Origin: Kiritimatiellia bacterium
Lineage (GTDB): Bacteria; Verrucomicrobiota; Kiritimatiellia; RFP12; UBA1067
Reading direction: 5' to 3'
DNA: 49,866 nt
Assembly: GCA_017962315.1 (NCBI GenBank)
Contig: JAGCVN010000093.1
Coordinates: 1 to 49,866 of the forward strand
Both the position numbers and the translations under genes were made by a program. Numbering within the stretch: the stretch's first letter is position 1; the number at the start of each line of letters is the position of its first letter. The notes under the pieces are model-generated. The model saw only the letters and a program-made list of their open reading frames with translations, was not told the origin of the DNA and did not search any database. Positions 16,049-25,646 of the stretch are shown here, piece by piece.

Positions 16049-16986
16049 CCGAAATTCCCTCCCGGCCGCATGGCGATGAAGACGAGGACCGAAAGCCCCT
16101 GCAAAAGTCCCTGCAAGAGGTGGATACGGGCGGTTTCGCCGAGCAGCGGCGCCCAGTCGCGCGCAGGTACGGAGTTCCGGGCGCGGACGGCGCGGCGGAG
16201 CGTCAGGACGGTGAACGGAAGGGTACACAAAGACAGCCAAAGCATAGGCAAAAAAACAACCGACAGGTAAGGTAGCAAGTGAAGGGCGAAGAAAAGAACG
16301 AGTGCGCCGGTGCGTCCGAGGCGCGTGGCGGGGGTGGTGATTCCGGCGGACGCGTCCTTCTCGATGTCGCGCATATCGTTCGCGTGCATGATGTTCGCGA
16401 CAAGGCAGGATACCGGCAACCCATAGAGGAACGAAAAGGGGGGGTAATAAGACAACATCCGCGTAAGCGAGCCGCCCAGACAACAGTCGGCGGCGAGTAG
16501 AAGCAGATACCCCATCAGGAAGAAAACGCAGAAAGGTCCCCAGCCTCGATATTTGAACCGAAGTCCCGTGCAGTAGTTAAGCGTCCCGAAAAGGCCGAGC
16601 GCGGCGATGACCGCGAGCGTCCAGGAAAAACAGCGGACAAGCAAGATGCCGGCGGGAACGAGGGCGGTAAGAACGATGCCGAGTGCGACAAGCAGGACGG
16701 TATTCGGCGCGACACGTCCTTCCACCAAATCCGAGACTCCGCAGTGAGCCCCCTTGCGGTCGACACCAGACTGATAGTCACCCCAGAGGTTCAGGAGGTT
16801 GCAGGCGATCTGGAGGCAGCCGCACGACGTCCACGCCAAAAGCAGATTCTGGATGAACACGGCACGGGTTTCCGGGTTCACGGCACGGCCGGCGTTGAAA
16901 CAGGCGGCCAGCCAAATCGGGGAGAACGTCGCGGTAAGCGACCAGATTCGGAAAAGTCTCAGCCAGAGTTTGATGTGTTCTCTCAT
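16045..16986 (-). CDS. menA: 1,4-dihydroxy-2-naphthoate polyprenyltransferase-like UbiA family protein (MenA)
   Basis: A 313-residue integral membrane prenyltransferase with about eight or nine helices. The first Asp-rich motif is NLLNLWGDYQSGVD and the second is NDMRDIEKDASAG, both complete, matching MenA more than UbiA. MenA attaches the polyprenyl tail to DHNA in menaquinone synthesis. No other men genes are in the window, so the substrate is inferred from the family. It starts inside the end of the upstream coiled-coil protein gene (ATGA overlap) and overlaps lpxI in the same way. Confidence 0.88.
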   Translation of the reverse strand: MREHIKLWLRLFRIWSLTATFSPIWLAACFNAGRAVNPETRAVFIQNLLLAWTSCGCLQIACNLLNLWGDYQSGVDRKGAHCGVSDLVEGRVAPNTVLLVALGIVLTALVPAGILLVRCFSWTLAVIAALGLFGTLNYCTGLRFKYRGWGPFCVFFLMGYLLLLAADCCLGGSLTRMLSYYPPFSFLYGLPVSCLVANIMHANDMRDIEKDASAGITTPATRLGRTGALVLFFALHLLPYLSVVFLPMLWLSLCTLPFTVLTLRRAVRARNSVPARDWAPLLGETARIHLLQGLLQGLSVLVFIAMRPGGNFG

Positions 16987-17825
16987 ATCGCCAATCCGGA
17001 AATCCGTCCCCGAAGGTTGTTCATCTCCTCGCGCCAGGTTTCGATACGGTCATCGTCCTCGATCTCAAAGAGGGCTTTATTCTTTTCTTTCCAGTCTTTG
17101 AACTTTTCATTGGCGTCTTTCATGGAACGGGTGAGTTTCGCTTCCTCCGTCTTGCGTTCGTTCAATATGGTTTCGAGACGGGTCCGTTCCGGGCCGGAGG
17201 CGCGGTCTCGTTTGCGGGCGATCGCCCGGCTTTCCTCAAGAAACCCTTGATACCGCTTATACGTCTTTGTGGCATCCGCGTAATAGGGGCTTTTCGAGGC
17301 GGCAGCCTGTTGAAGGGCCGTTCGCCTGGCTGCAATCTTGCCGGAAAGCGCATAGTAGTTGGTCAACGCCGCGTACTGGGGAGCGGGAAGGTCGTCGGGG
17401 TTACCGGTGAAAAGGAGGGTTGACACGCTCGCCACAAGCGAGGTCAGGGAGTACCGGCGCCCCGGCACATACGGGGTGACGGCGAGCATCCGGCCCCGCG
17501 AACTTTCATGCACGCTCCATTTGCGGAACGCCGTCCCGGCGGGAATCTTCCCCCGGTTGTCGCCCGTCTTTGAATAAAAGGACGTCTCTTGGCGTGTGAT
17601 ACCCCAGGTCGCATTGGTCATAAGACGGGCCATCCCGATCTGGTAGAACGAGGGGGGCTGCTCGCGTGGGGGAGGTTTCACCTGCGTTTTCGAGGAGGAC
17701 GGAGAAACGGGAACGGCGGGTTCCGCTTGCGGTGTGAGGTATTTCGCGAACTTCGGCGCACCGAAGAAAACGGCGGCCGTCCCCACCACCGCCACCGTTA
17801 CATAAATCATTCCGAAATGTTTCAT
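16983..17825 (-). CDS. Membrane-anchored coiled-coil protein, unknown
   Basis: A 280-residue protein that I do not recognise. Residues 5-24 form a transmembrane anchor (IYVTVAVVGTAAVFFGA). A Pro/Ser linker (38-58) leads to a globular part about 60-130 with Trp and Tyr residues that could be a small SH3-like beta domain (GKIPAGTAFRKWSV). Residues 150-265 are highly charged and helical, rich in Lys/Glu/Arg, typical of a coiled coil. It lies 12 bases after yggS and overlaps menA, so it belongs to the operon. An envelope-spanning or cell-wall role is only a guess. Confidence 0.7.
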   Translation of the reverse strand: MKHFGMIYVTVAVVGTAAVFFGAPKFAKYLTPQAEPAVPVSPSSSKTQVKPPPREQPPSFYQIGMARLMTNATWGITRQETSFYSKTGDNRGKIPAGTAFRKWSVHESSRGRMLAVTPYVPGRRYSLTSLVASVSTLLFTGNPDDLPAPQYAALTNYYALSGKIAARRTALQQAAASKSPYYADATKTYKRYQGFLEESRAIARKRDRASGPERTRLETILNERKTEEAKLTRSMKDANEKFKDWKEKNKALFEIEDDDRIETWREEMNNLRGRISGLAI

Positions 17826-17837
17826 GCGTGAACCATC

Positions 17838-18581
17838 CTAAAGGAGAGCGGCGGCCTGCGCCTTCGCCAAATCGCGCAAGGTCGGGCGCGCGCCGAACAG
17901 TACGGTACCGAGGCGGATCCACGTTGCGCCCTCCTCCACGGCGGGAATGTAATCGTGCGACATCCCCATCGAAAGCCGGGGCAGTCCGATGCCGAAATCC
18001 CGTTCCCACGTGTCGCGGAGTTCGCGTAGCCTGGCGAAAACAGGACGCGCCATTTCGGGATCTGGAACGAACGGCGCCATCGTCATCAAACCGGAAAGCG
18101 TGAGAGACCGGCACGCCAAAGCGGCCTCGATCGCGGCGGGCACGGCCTCCGGCGCGAACCCGGACTTGCTCGATTCGCCGGAGACATTGACTTCGAGAAG
18201 GATCTCAGGCGTACAACCGCACTCCGATGCAATTGACTCGAGGCGCCGGATTAATTCCACTGAATCGACGGAGTGGATCGTTGAAAAAAGTTCCAACGCC
18301 GCGCGTACTTTGTTGCGCTGAAGATGCCCGATCAAGTGCCACTCCGGGCCGCTGACGCTTTCGGGGATTTTCCACGCGGCCTCCTGCACCTTGTTCTCAC
18401 CGAATTTGGCAAGTCCCGCCTCCCAGGCTTCGCGGACGACATCGGGGCCGTGCGTTTTCGTGACCGCGATAATCTCCACCTCATCGGGGGAACGGCCGGA
18501 ACGGCGACAGGCGTCGGCGAGGTTCTCAGACACCTCCGCCAGAATCTCGGTCAGCGGTCTCAAAGGGGCTTCTCCTTCCAT
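17838..18581 (-). CDS. yggS: PLP homeostasis protein, YggS family
   Basis: A 247-residue single-domain PLP-binding barrel protein. The PLP lysine lies in AVTKTH (Lys42). Other family motifs are FGENKVQEA, WHLIGHLQRNK, LLEVNVSGESSKSGF, SGLMTMAP and LSMGMSHDYIPAVEEGATWIRLGTVLFG. YggS-type proteins bind pyridoxal phosphate and buffer B6 vitamers; they have no proven catalytic activity. It starts 9 bases after the giant-protein gene, with GGGAGGT as ribosome binding site. Identification is secure. Confidence 0.95.
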   Translation of the reverse strand: MEGEAPLRPLTEILAEVSENLADACRRSGRSPDEVEIIAVTKTHGPDVVREAWEAGLAKFGENKVQEAAWKIPESVSGPEWHLIGHLQRNKVRAALELFSTIHSVDSVELIRRLESIASECGCTPEILLEVNVSGESSKSGFAPEAVPAAIEAALACRSLTLSGLMTMAPFVPDPEMARPVFARLRELRDTWERDFGIGLPRLSMGMSHDYIPAVEEGATWIRLGTVLFGARPTLRDLAKAQAAALL

Positions 18582-18590
18582 GAAACCTCC

Positions 18591-21500
18591 CTACGGGTTT
18601 GCCGACGGACAGTTGGTGAGCGGCCAGTACGGCGTGCCCTTGGCCTCGTCGAATTCCAGCACCCACTTGAAGAAGAGCCTGTCATAGTCGTAGACATGGG
18701 TCCCGTCCAGGAACGGATACGTGTCGATCAACAGACGGCAGGTGTGGTTGGAGTCGAACGTGTCCGGGCCGAAATAATACTGGCGGGCGAACACCCAGTC
18801 GTGCGGGGAAAGAAGGTCGTCCTTCACCTTAATCTTGAACGCGGGACGGTCGATATCCTCCTTACCGCGGAGGCTGGTGACGTTTTTCCCGTTGAGGGTC
18901 ATCCAGACCGAGAGGTATACGTTGCTGCCGCCCTCAACGCGCTCGACCTTTCCCGTGAAACCGCCATCCAGTTCGTTGTAGACGGTGGGGTCGCAGTTGA
19001 GCCAGTACAACTCCGTGAAAGAGAGGGGGCGGTTGTCCGGGATATCCCAGCTGTTGGTGACGATCGCGCTGTCCGGATAGGCGAACAACCAGTCACGAAC
19101 CGTCAACGGAAGTCCGAGGCGCAGGATGGAAGGATCCCGGTCCACGTAAGCGACAATCTCGGTATCCTCCAGAATGTTCGTGACGAGGAGGGTGTAGTTC
19201 GTCGTCGTATTCTGTTTGAAGTAGCTGGAGGAAAGGAGATCGTTCGTCTCGTTCGCCGTGAGGCTGACGATGCGGTACCAGTTGGCGGTATCGTAGACGA
19301 TGTTCGTCGAACCGAGTCCCCGCGTGATCTTGAAGTTCAGCGTCCGCGTCGTCCCGTTCTGAAGTCCGCGCGCAGACGGGCGCAGGACAGCCTTGACAAT
19401 CACATTTGACATTCCGGCGAAGATTTCCGGGATGGGCGGCAAAACCTGGCAGACGTTAGGTTGTCCGGGTGTCCAGACGACGGTGTTCCGGTCGAATGCA
19501 ACAAGGTGGTTGATCGTCGAGTTGCCTAGCTGCGAAACGGTACACCACTCGTTGATCGTTTCGCCGCAGCCGTTGGTGACACAGAGCGAAGCGAGGGCAA
19601 GGTCGCTGCCGATGAAGACCGCCTGTCCGTCCGGGTCTTCGTTCGCGTAATCGATGCCGATATCGCCGTTCTGCATATCGTAGGCGACAACGTGTTCATA
19701 CATACCGAGCGGACGCCGGATGCGGATGGCGCCGACAAGATCGCTGAAGTGTCGCGGGTAGGCGGCCAAGCTGCTGATGGTGACATCCATGTTCGGCAGC
19801 ACCGGGGGATGTTGATTCGCGACAGTGTCGGAAATCACATAGAAGGCAAAGCCGTTGGTGACTTCCTCTTTCCCCGTCTCGTCCATATGGATGATGTGCG
19901 TCACGACTTTGTTGTAGTCGAGGTCCTCGCCGTTGATGATGTCCACGCACCACCGGCTCAAATCGGTCTGCGCGGGAATCGCCAACTCAAGGAAGGGGTT
20001 GACCCAGCAGCCGGCCCCGTCCGGAAGCGGCTTGAAATTCGTCTCGTACGGATTGAGTTCGTTCACGAAGACGCAACCATGCGGGATACGGTACACGATA
20101 AAATAGGGCGACCAGCCGGAATACATGCGGTTGTAATCCATGGGGTAGTACCAGGACGGCATGGTGAAGCTGTTCTCCTTCTGTACCTGGAAGTAGTAAA
20201 CCTTCCCTTCAAAATCACAGTAGGTCGCCCAGACGCAATACTGGACAATCGCGTTCTCTTCCTGGAACGGGATGTCGTTATCGAACGGCGTCCGGTAGAT
20301 CTGAGGATTCGTCTCGTCTTGAACCATCTTGATGGTGGTGGACTGCGCCGGCGACCAATTCGCGAGACTCGGTTTCCCCCAGAGGTTTTCGACACCCCAG
20401 GTGTTTGTCCCTACATGGTAACTGACGTAAACGTTTATGTTGCTCGGCGAAAGGCGGATATTGGTCAACTCCGCCTCGATACCGATCATGTCGGTGGTCA
20501 GCGGTTGGTCGCGGTATCCGTATTCGTCATTGTTCCGGTGGTAGAGCAGACGGACGTTTTCAATATCGAACCCGGGGTAGACGGGTTCCTGCACGGAGAC
20601 GTTTTCGATACAGACGCGCGGCAAATCGCCGTCTTTGCTCGTTACAAGCTTAATGGCATGGAACGTGGCGGTACTGAGCGAATCGAACTGGGATGGATCG
20701 CGGACGTAGACGGTATAGAACTGTTTCGCGACATTGGTCACGCAGAGTTCATCGATAATCACCCATGTGTCCTCGGCGAACCAGTCGTCATTGGTGAGTC
20801 CGTAGACATAGATGGTTCCGCCACGCGTGTCAGTCGGGTTGTACAGACGCGCCTCGAAACGGATTTCACCAAGACCGTTCACCAGATACGGCGATTTCAG
20901 ATACGGCGGCTGGTGGAGATCGAACCCCTCCATGACATCCCTCTGGGAGTCGTTCAGGAAAAGCGTCTTGGACGCATCCAACAACTGCCGCGAAGGATCC
21001 ATATCGGTCACCAGTCCGTTATAGACGACCCACGAGGCATCGGAAACAGCGGGTTCATCCCATGCAATCGCGTTATCGATGTCCACGATACCGTTGACTA
21101 TACCGTGACGGGCATCGTTCACGATACGCAGATAACCGCTGTTCGTATTACCGACATAAACCGAGGCGTGTACCCAGTCGGTTGCCGTCTGTTCTGTCAA
21201 GGAGCCAAACGGGACATCCGTCCAGTTTCCGCTTTCGCCTCGCTGTTGGACGGTAAGCTGGACGGGGGGACGGACAACCTTGTAGTCAAACGAAATTTGC
21301 CCCCTCCCGTTTTCGAGATACGGTGAAACGATATACTGACGCGCCCCTTCTTCGTCCGATCCGCTAGCCGTTTCCTCCGCCCGGCTCATATCAAGCTCGA
21401 CAATCTTACCGCGGGACGACGGGGTGCCCGACTGCACCCATGCCTCTTTCGCCTGCCATTCGTCATCGTTAGACCCGGTCTGTTTACCGTGCCAGCTACG

Positions 21501-24500
21501 AAGGACCAACTCATCCACCGCGACATCGGCGCCGCCGGTATTCTGCAGTTTCACATGAAGCGCCCTTGCGTTCTTCGGTTCATATGAGAACGACTGATAG
21601 GAATAGGACGAAACCGTGAAATTCGTCGCCAACGTCCATCCATTGTCCGACGGATCGGCCCGGTTGCTCGACCTATACGTGGCCGGTTGCGTATAGAGTG
21701 AAATCGTCTGGCTGGGAACAAGCGAGATAATACTGTCGCTTATCACATAGCGGGTTGCATCGTAACTCCAGTTATAGGAGGCGATCAAAGGCGACAACGA
21801 AAGAACCGTGTATCCTGTCGGCGTCACACCTTTCGTATAAGCGGCAATGTTGATGTTATTAACGATTCCTTGACAATTGTTAATCATCACTCCGGGATTT
21901 CCCGTTTCCAATCGCAATGAGGAATTGTCTTTATCCTCATATTCGACATCCAAGGTCAACCCTGAAGTGTATCCGCGAATATACGTAGATGCAACATCGG
22001 AGTAGACGCAAATCGACACTCTCTGCTGGCTCCCGAAATGTATACCGTCAACAATGTCGCTTTGTTTCAACAAACGGGGGACTCCTCTATTCCAACGGTA
22101 AATCCCGAGACGGGCCGATGTCGAATGAGTGTTCGCGTCCGGCAGATCATTTTTCGTCGTATCCCGTTTGCATTGGGTAATACGTACCTCGTAGAATGAC
22201 CCAACATCTTGAATGTAGGCAAGAAGCGAAATCGAATGGGGTTCGCGCGACTGTGCATTCCCCGACGCATTCAGCACGTTCAGATCGACAAACATCGCAT
22301 AATTTTTCGGAATGGCGGCTTGTTTCGGCACTTCCGTCCCGATGTACTGCACGATGTTGTCAGCCGTAACCGGCGTCATCAGACGGGCTTTGAAGTCCAA
22401 ACTCTTCAACCCGTCAACGAGTGTATCGCCCAGCGTGGTGACGTAACCGGCGCCGGTGACTTCAATATTCTCATTTGCTGCGGAATTCCATGCTTCACCG
22501 CCAATCAAACGGAGGGCGATATTTGCCGAGCGTCTGAACGTGGCGGTGTTCAAGGCCGTTTTGTACGGATTGTTCGAAACGGTCGCCTGAACCATCTCTT
22601 CCGCATAGGTGGCGTTGTAGGCCTTCCAGTCCGTATGGGTAACGAACGACGCCCGATAAGCATTGATTTCGCCGGCGGGGACAAGCTGGTCGAAATACTC
22701 ATACTGCGCGTCATCCACATTTGACAGCCAGGTGTCAAAATTCTCCTTGTAGGGGCGTTTATCGGGCTGTCCGTAGGATCGGGCGAAGTAATTGGTGTAT
22801 CCCGTCCAGTCATTGAAATTCTGATACTCGGCGCGGCAGACCTGATACTCCATCGTGTTGAGGTCAATCTGCACCCCCGCATACGCGCTACCGGAGCACG
22901 CGATCGGCATCCAGAACGCTTCCGTGTATTCCTTGCTGAAACCGCCCGTGGGCATGGGATAGGCGTTACCGGATGCCGTCGCCTTTCCATTCTCGTCCTT
23001 GCTCCAATACCGCGGAACCGCATTCCGTTCATGCAGAATCAAGCCATCCGCGTTGGTGGTGGCCACGTAGGTGTTCGTGACCATGAAATAAAAGTTGAAC
23101 GTGTTCGTGTTTTCGGGCAGGGCGGCGAGCGGGATGTACCCGCGCCAGACGTCGTCGCCGATCAACTGCATCTCTACCGGCTCGTCGAGGAAATCCGTCA
23201 CCGCCAGCATCTTTTCGATAGACGACTTGTGCGGGCGGAGCCGGGCGTAGAATTCACGCTCGCTACCGGCATTCATCCCGTGCAGGCTTCGCGGCGAAGG
23301 CGACTCTGAATGTTCCGGGTTTCCCGGCCAATACGTATGTCCCAACAACGTGTAGTCGGTCGGGATAAACCGGAATCCGTCGAACGAACAGACGAAATAG
23401 TACTCCAAGTCGCCCAGCTTCTCCTGTGCCGGGATTTCGCCGACGTACAACTCGCCGTTCCCTTCGCCGTCATCCCCGTCCGTTCCGCTTACGTAGGCCA
23501 TCGTGTTGGTCCGCCAGGCATCCACCGACTGGTCGAGATAACGCCAGCGGTAGACGACTTTCACATCGCGGTCCATCCACATGGTCGTATTGTTCGTGTC
23601 GACGTTGCTCACCCGGCACCGCACCGTCATCTTCTGCCCGATCGCCGGATAGCCGGGGTCGAGGTCATACACATCGCGCTCAATCACCACATCCGCCGGC
23701 GGTACCGAAACCTGAATGTTGTCGATCGCCAGAAGGGCGACATCTTTATTTCTATCTGTCGTCACCGCCGTAGAGTTTCGAAGGATTCGGAACTTTGCCG
23801 GGTAGCGTATATTTACCGTTTTTTGGTAACGGAGAAAACCTTCTACCCCTTGAATCGTACCTACGCTGAAATCAAGTGAATTTGTCGAAATAGCTTTCCA
23901 GTCATACACCCAAAGATGATTCGTGATGCTTGAATCCGCCGCATCGATTTCGGCCCACTCCGCCTCCTTGAGTTCGTCATGGTAAGATGATGCCCATTCA
24001 TCCACCATATTTGTCGCGAACTGAACGACGATATCGCCTGCTTCCAGTGTATTTACCGCATCAAAATAAATGGTGCCAATTCCATTGGTATACAATGGCG
24101 ATTCGATTCGAGCCGTCAACATATTATGAAGGCTGGCTTGCCAATTTGTTGTAAACCCGAAACCACTATATTCATCAGGAGCAATATAATTCGCATCTTG
24201 AATATGTGATGACGATCCAGTCTTTCCCTCTATTACTTTCCATCCCGCAGTATGAACATGATTTGAACCACTTAACAACGGACGTCTATTCGGTCGCGTT
24301 ACGAACGTAGCCGAAGCCTCTGGTCCGTCATGCGTCCACGTTCCGCCATAATAATCGCCGTAATCGACACCGTTCGTCCATTTGTTGAAGAGCATCAACC
24401 GATCCGTACTGAGCTTGGTCACCCCCTTGCTCTTCGACCAACCTGCGACATTGCTCGTTTGAACCGCCGTCGCCCCCATGACGGGAGGTTCGCCCCCGTC

Positions 24501-25625
24501 CTCCCAAAAGGATTTCCCTGTAAGCGTATAATCTTCCGGGAAATACCGATTCCCCGTCACCTGGCACTCGAACCAATACTCCAGCGTTTCCGAACCATCA
24601 GGGATATGGATCTCTGCCGTGTAGATTTCACCGTTTCCGTATCCGTCCCCCGACTCCCCGTCGTAGGTCAAGACAGCCGAAGAAACGGCAGATGCATCCG
24701 CATCCTTGAAATAAATCGTGACGGTACGGCTCCGGTAATCCGAATACTGTACCGGAAGAAGGCTGTTGCTGAACCCGTCATTGGAGACGGCGCAACGGAC
24801 ATTTGCAGACGCAAGGACGCCCGGTGTTTTAACAAGCGAAGTCTGTCCAACGGACACGCCGATACGCGGATAAGAGACGCAGATGTTGTCGATCGCCACC
24901 GTCGAGTCATCGACCGATTGGGACGCAACGGCATTGGTACGGCGTATCCGGAAACGGATACTTCCAAAATAATCCAACGCCTGTCGATACCGGACCCACT
25001 CGCCGGCCGTCGCAACGTTGAGTGTCAGGTTCGAGATTACTTCCCAATTGTATACGTAGCCGTCGGATTCCTCGGATTCCATCGGATGCAGGTCATGGGT
25101 AACACGGCTTCTCATATTCGTCGCAATTTCGATTACGACATCTGCTTCATTTTTCGCATTTACAATATCAAAGTAAAGCGTCCCGATACCTTCCGTGTAA
25201 CAGGGCGACCGTAACCAAGCCCCTTCAAGATTTTGCAGGTTGCACTGGCAATTATTTGTTGTAACACTTGCGATCGAATACTGCTCGGGGTGGATGTAAT
25301 AGGCAGACGGTATCTGCGTTCCCGTTCCTGTACGCCCCTTAAAAACAGACCATCCAGAAGTATGCGTATGGTTTGTACCTGCCAAAAGTGCGCGATATTT
25401 TACCCTTGTCACGAATGTTCCAGCTGTACTTTCTCCGCCTTCGTGCGTCCAGTCGGACGAATAGTAGTCGCCATAATCGACGTTGTTTGTCCACAAGTTG
25501 AACAACATGCAACGTTCGATGGGCAGTTCGACGTACGCCGCACCCCGGAAGGCCGCGAGGCAAACGGCGAACACGATCGCCGCGGCGCGAAGGACGACCG
25601 ATCGTCCATGTATGAAATTGTTCAT
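18591..25625 (-). CDS. Giant secreted repeat protein (2344 aa), unknown function
   Basis: An N-terminal signal peptide (about 1-30, ending FRGAA) directs export. Two long similar units follow, starting near residues 35 and 405. Each opens with a W-T-N-(N/G)-V-D-Y-G-D-Y-Y motif and a W-T-H segment, and contains G-I-G-T-(L/I)-Y-F-D. Variants of the last motif (GRGQISFDYK, GLGEIRFEAR) recur further on, so several beta-sandwich modules are likely. Around 1850-1990 there is a lamin-tail-like domain (VFVNELNP, followed by DLSRWCVDI). There is no C-terminal membrane anchor or sorting signal visible. Part of the gene (about 21.7-25.3 kb) is AT-richer than the rest. AAGGAGG precedes the ATG, 21 bases after the prepilin gene, so the pair is co-transcribed. 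Surface adhesion or polysaccharide binding is inferred. Confidence 0.85.
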   Translation of the reverse strand: MNNFIHGRSVVLRAAAIVFAVCLAAFRGAAYVELPIERCMLFNLWTNNVDYGDYYSSDWTHEGGESTAGTFVTRVKYRALLAGTNHTHTSGWSVFKGRTGTGTQIPSAYYIHPEQYSIASVTTNNCQCNLQNLEGAWLRSPCYTEGIGTLYFDIVNAKNEADVVIEIATNMRSRVTHDLHPMESEESDGYVYNWEVISNLTLNVATAGEWVRYRQALDYFGSIRFRIRRTNAVASQSVDDSTVAIDNICVSYPRIGVSVGQTSLVKTPGVLASANVRCAVSNDGFSNSLLPVQYSDYRSRTVTIYFKDADASAVSSAVLTYDGESGDGYGNGEIYTAEIHIPDGSETLEYWFECQVTGNRYFPEDYTLTGKSFWEDGGEPPVMGATAVQTSNVAGWSKSKGVTKLSTDRLMLFNKWTNGVDYGDYYGGTWTHDGPEASATFVTRPNRRPLLSGSNHVHTAGWKVIEGKTGSSSHIQDANYIAPDEYSGFGFTTNWQASLHNMLTARIESPLYTNGIGTIYFDAVNTLEAGDIVVQFATNMVDEWASSYHDELKEAEWAEIDAADSSITNHLWVYDWKAISTNSLDFSVGTIQGVEGFLRYQKTVNIRYPAKFRILRNSTAVTTDRNKDVALLAIDNIQVSVPPADVVIERDVYDLDPGYPAIGQKMTVRCRVSNVDTNNTTMWMDRDVKVVYRWRYLDQSVDAWRTNTMAYVSGTDGDDGEGNGELYVGEIPAQEKLGDLEYYFVCSFDGFRFIPTDYTLLGHTYWPGNPEHSESPSPRSLHGMNAGSEREFYARLRPHKSSIEKMLAVTDFLDEPVEMQLIGDDVWRGYIPLAALPENTNTFNFYFMVTNTYVATTNADGLILHERNAVPRYWSKDENGKATASGNAYPMPTGGFSKEYTEAFWMPIACSGSAYAGVQIDLNTMEYQVCRAEYQNFNDWTGYTNYFARSYGQPDKRPYKENFDTWLSNVDDAQYEYFDQLVPAGEINAYRASFVTHTDWKAYNATYAEEMVQATVSNNPYKTALNTATFRRSANIALRLIGGEAWNSAANENIEVTGAGYVTTLGDTLVDGLKSLDFKARLMTPVTADNIVQYIGTEVPKQAAIPKNYAMFVDLNVLNASGNAQSREPHSISLLAYIQDVGSFYEVRITQCKRDTTKNDLPDANTHSTSARLGIYRWNRGVPRLLKQSDIVDGIHFGSQQRVSICVYSDVASTYIRGYTSGLTLDVEYEDKDNSSLRLETGNPGVMINNCQGIVNNINIAAYTKGVTPTGYTVLSLSPLIASYNWSYDATRYVISDSIISLVPSQTISLYTQPATYRSSNRADPSDNGWTLATNFTVSSYSYQSFSYEPKNARALHVKLQNTGGADVAVDELVLRSWHGKQTGSNDDEWQAKEAWVQSGTPSSRGKIVELDMSRAEETASGSDEEGARQYIVSPYLENGRGQISFDYKVVRPPVQLTVQQRGESGNWTDVPFGSLTEQTATDWVHASVYVGNTNSGYLRIVNDARHGIVNGIVDIDNAIAWDEPAVSDASWVVYNGLVTDMDPSRQLLDASKTLFLNDSQRDVMEGFDLHQPPYLKSPYLVNGLGEIRFEARLYNPTDTRGGTIYVYGLTNDDWFAEDTWVIIDELCVTNVAKQFYTVYVRDPSQFDSLSTATFHAIKLVTSKDGDLPRVCIENVSVQEPVYPGFDIENVRLLYHRNNDEYGYRDQPLTTDMIGIEAELTNIRLSPSNINVYVSYHVGTNTWGVENLWGKPSLANWSPAQSTTIKMVQDETNPQIYRTPFDNDIPFQEENAIVQYCVWATYCDFEGKVYYFQVQKENSFTMPSWYYPMDYNRMYSGWSPYFIVYRIPHGCVFVNELNPYETNFKPLPDGAGCWVNPFLELAIPAQTDLSRWCVDIINGEDLDYNKVVTHIIHMDETGKEEVTNGFAFYVISDTVANQHPPVLPNMDVTISSLAAYPRHFSDLVGAIRIRRPLGMYEHVVAYDMQNGDIGIDYANEDPDGQAVFIGSDLALASLCVTNGCGETINEWCTVSQLGNSTINHLVAFDRNTVVWTPGQPNVCQVLPPIPEIFAGMSNVIVKAVLRPSARGLQNGTTRTLNFKITRGLGSTNIVYDTANWYRIVSLTANETNDLLSSSYFKQNTTTNYTLLVTNILEDTEIVAYVDRDPSILRLGLPLTVRDWLFAYPDSAIVTNSWDIPDNRPLSFTELYWLNCDPTVYNELDGGFTGKVERVEGGSNVYLSVWMTLNGKNVTSLRGKEDIDRPAFKIKVKDDLLSPHDWVFARQYYFGPDTFDSNHTCRLLIDTYPFLDGTHVYDYDRLFFKWVLEFDEAKGTPYWPLTNCPSANP

Positions 25626-25646
25626 GTTTACCTCCTTCCAGACGGA

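Noticed and set aside
19692..21326. Plus-strand open frame of 544 codons within the giant gene
   Set aside because: Antisense to a protein with signal peptide and repeated motifs; no ribosome binding site and no recognisable domain.
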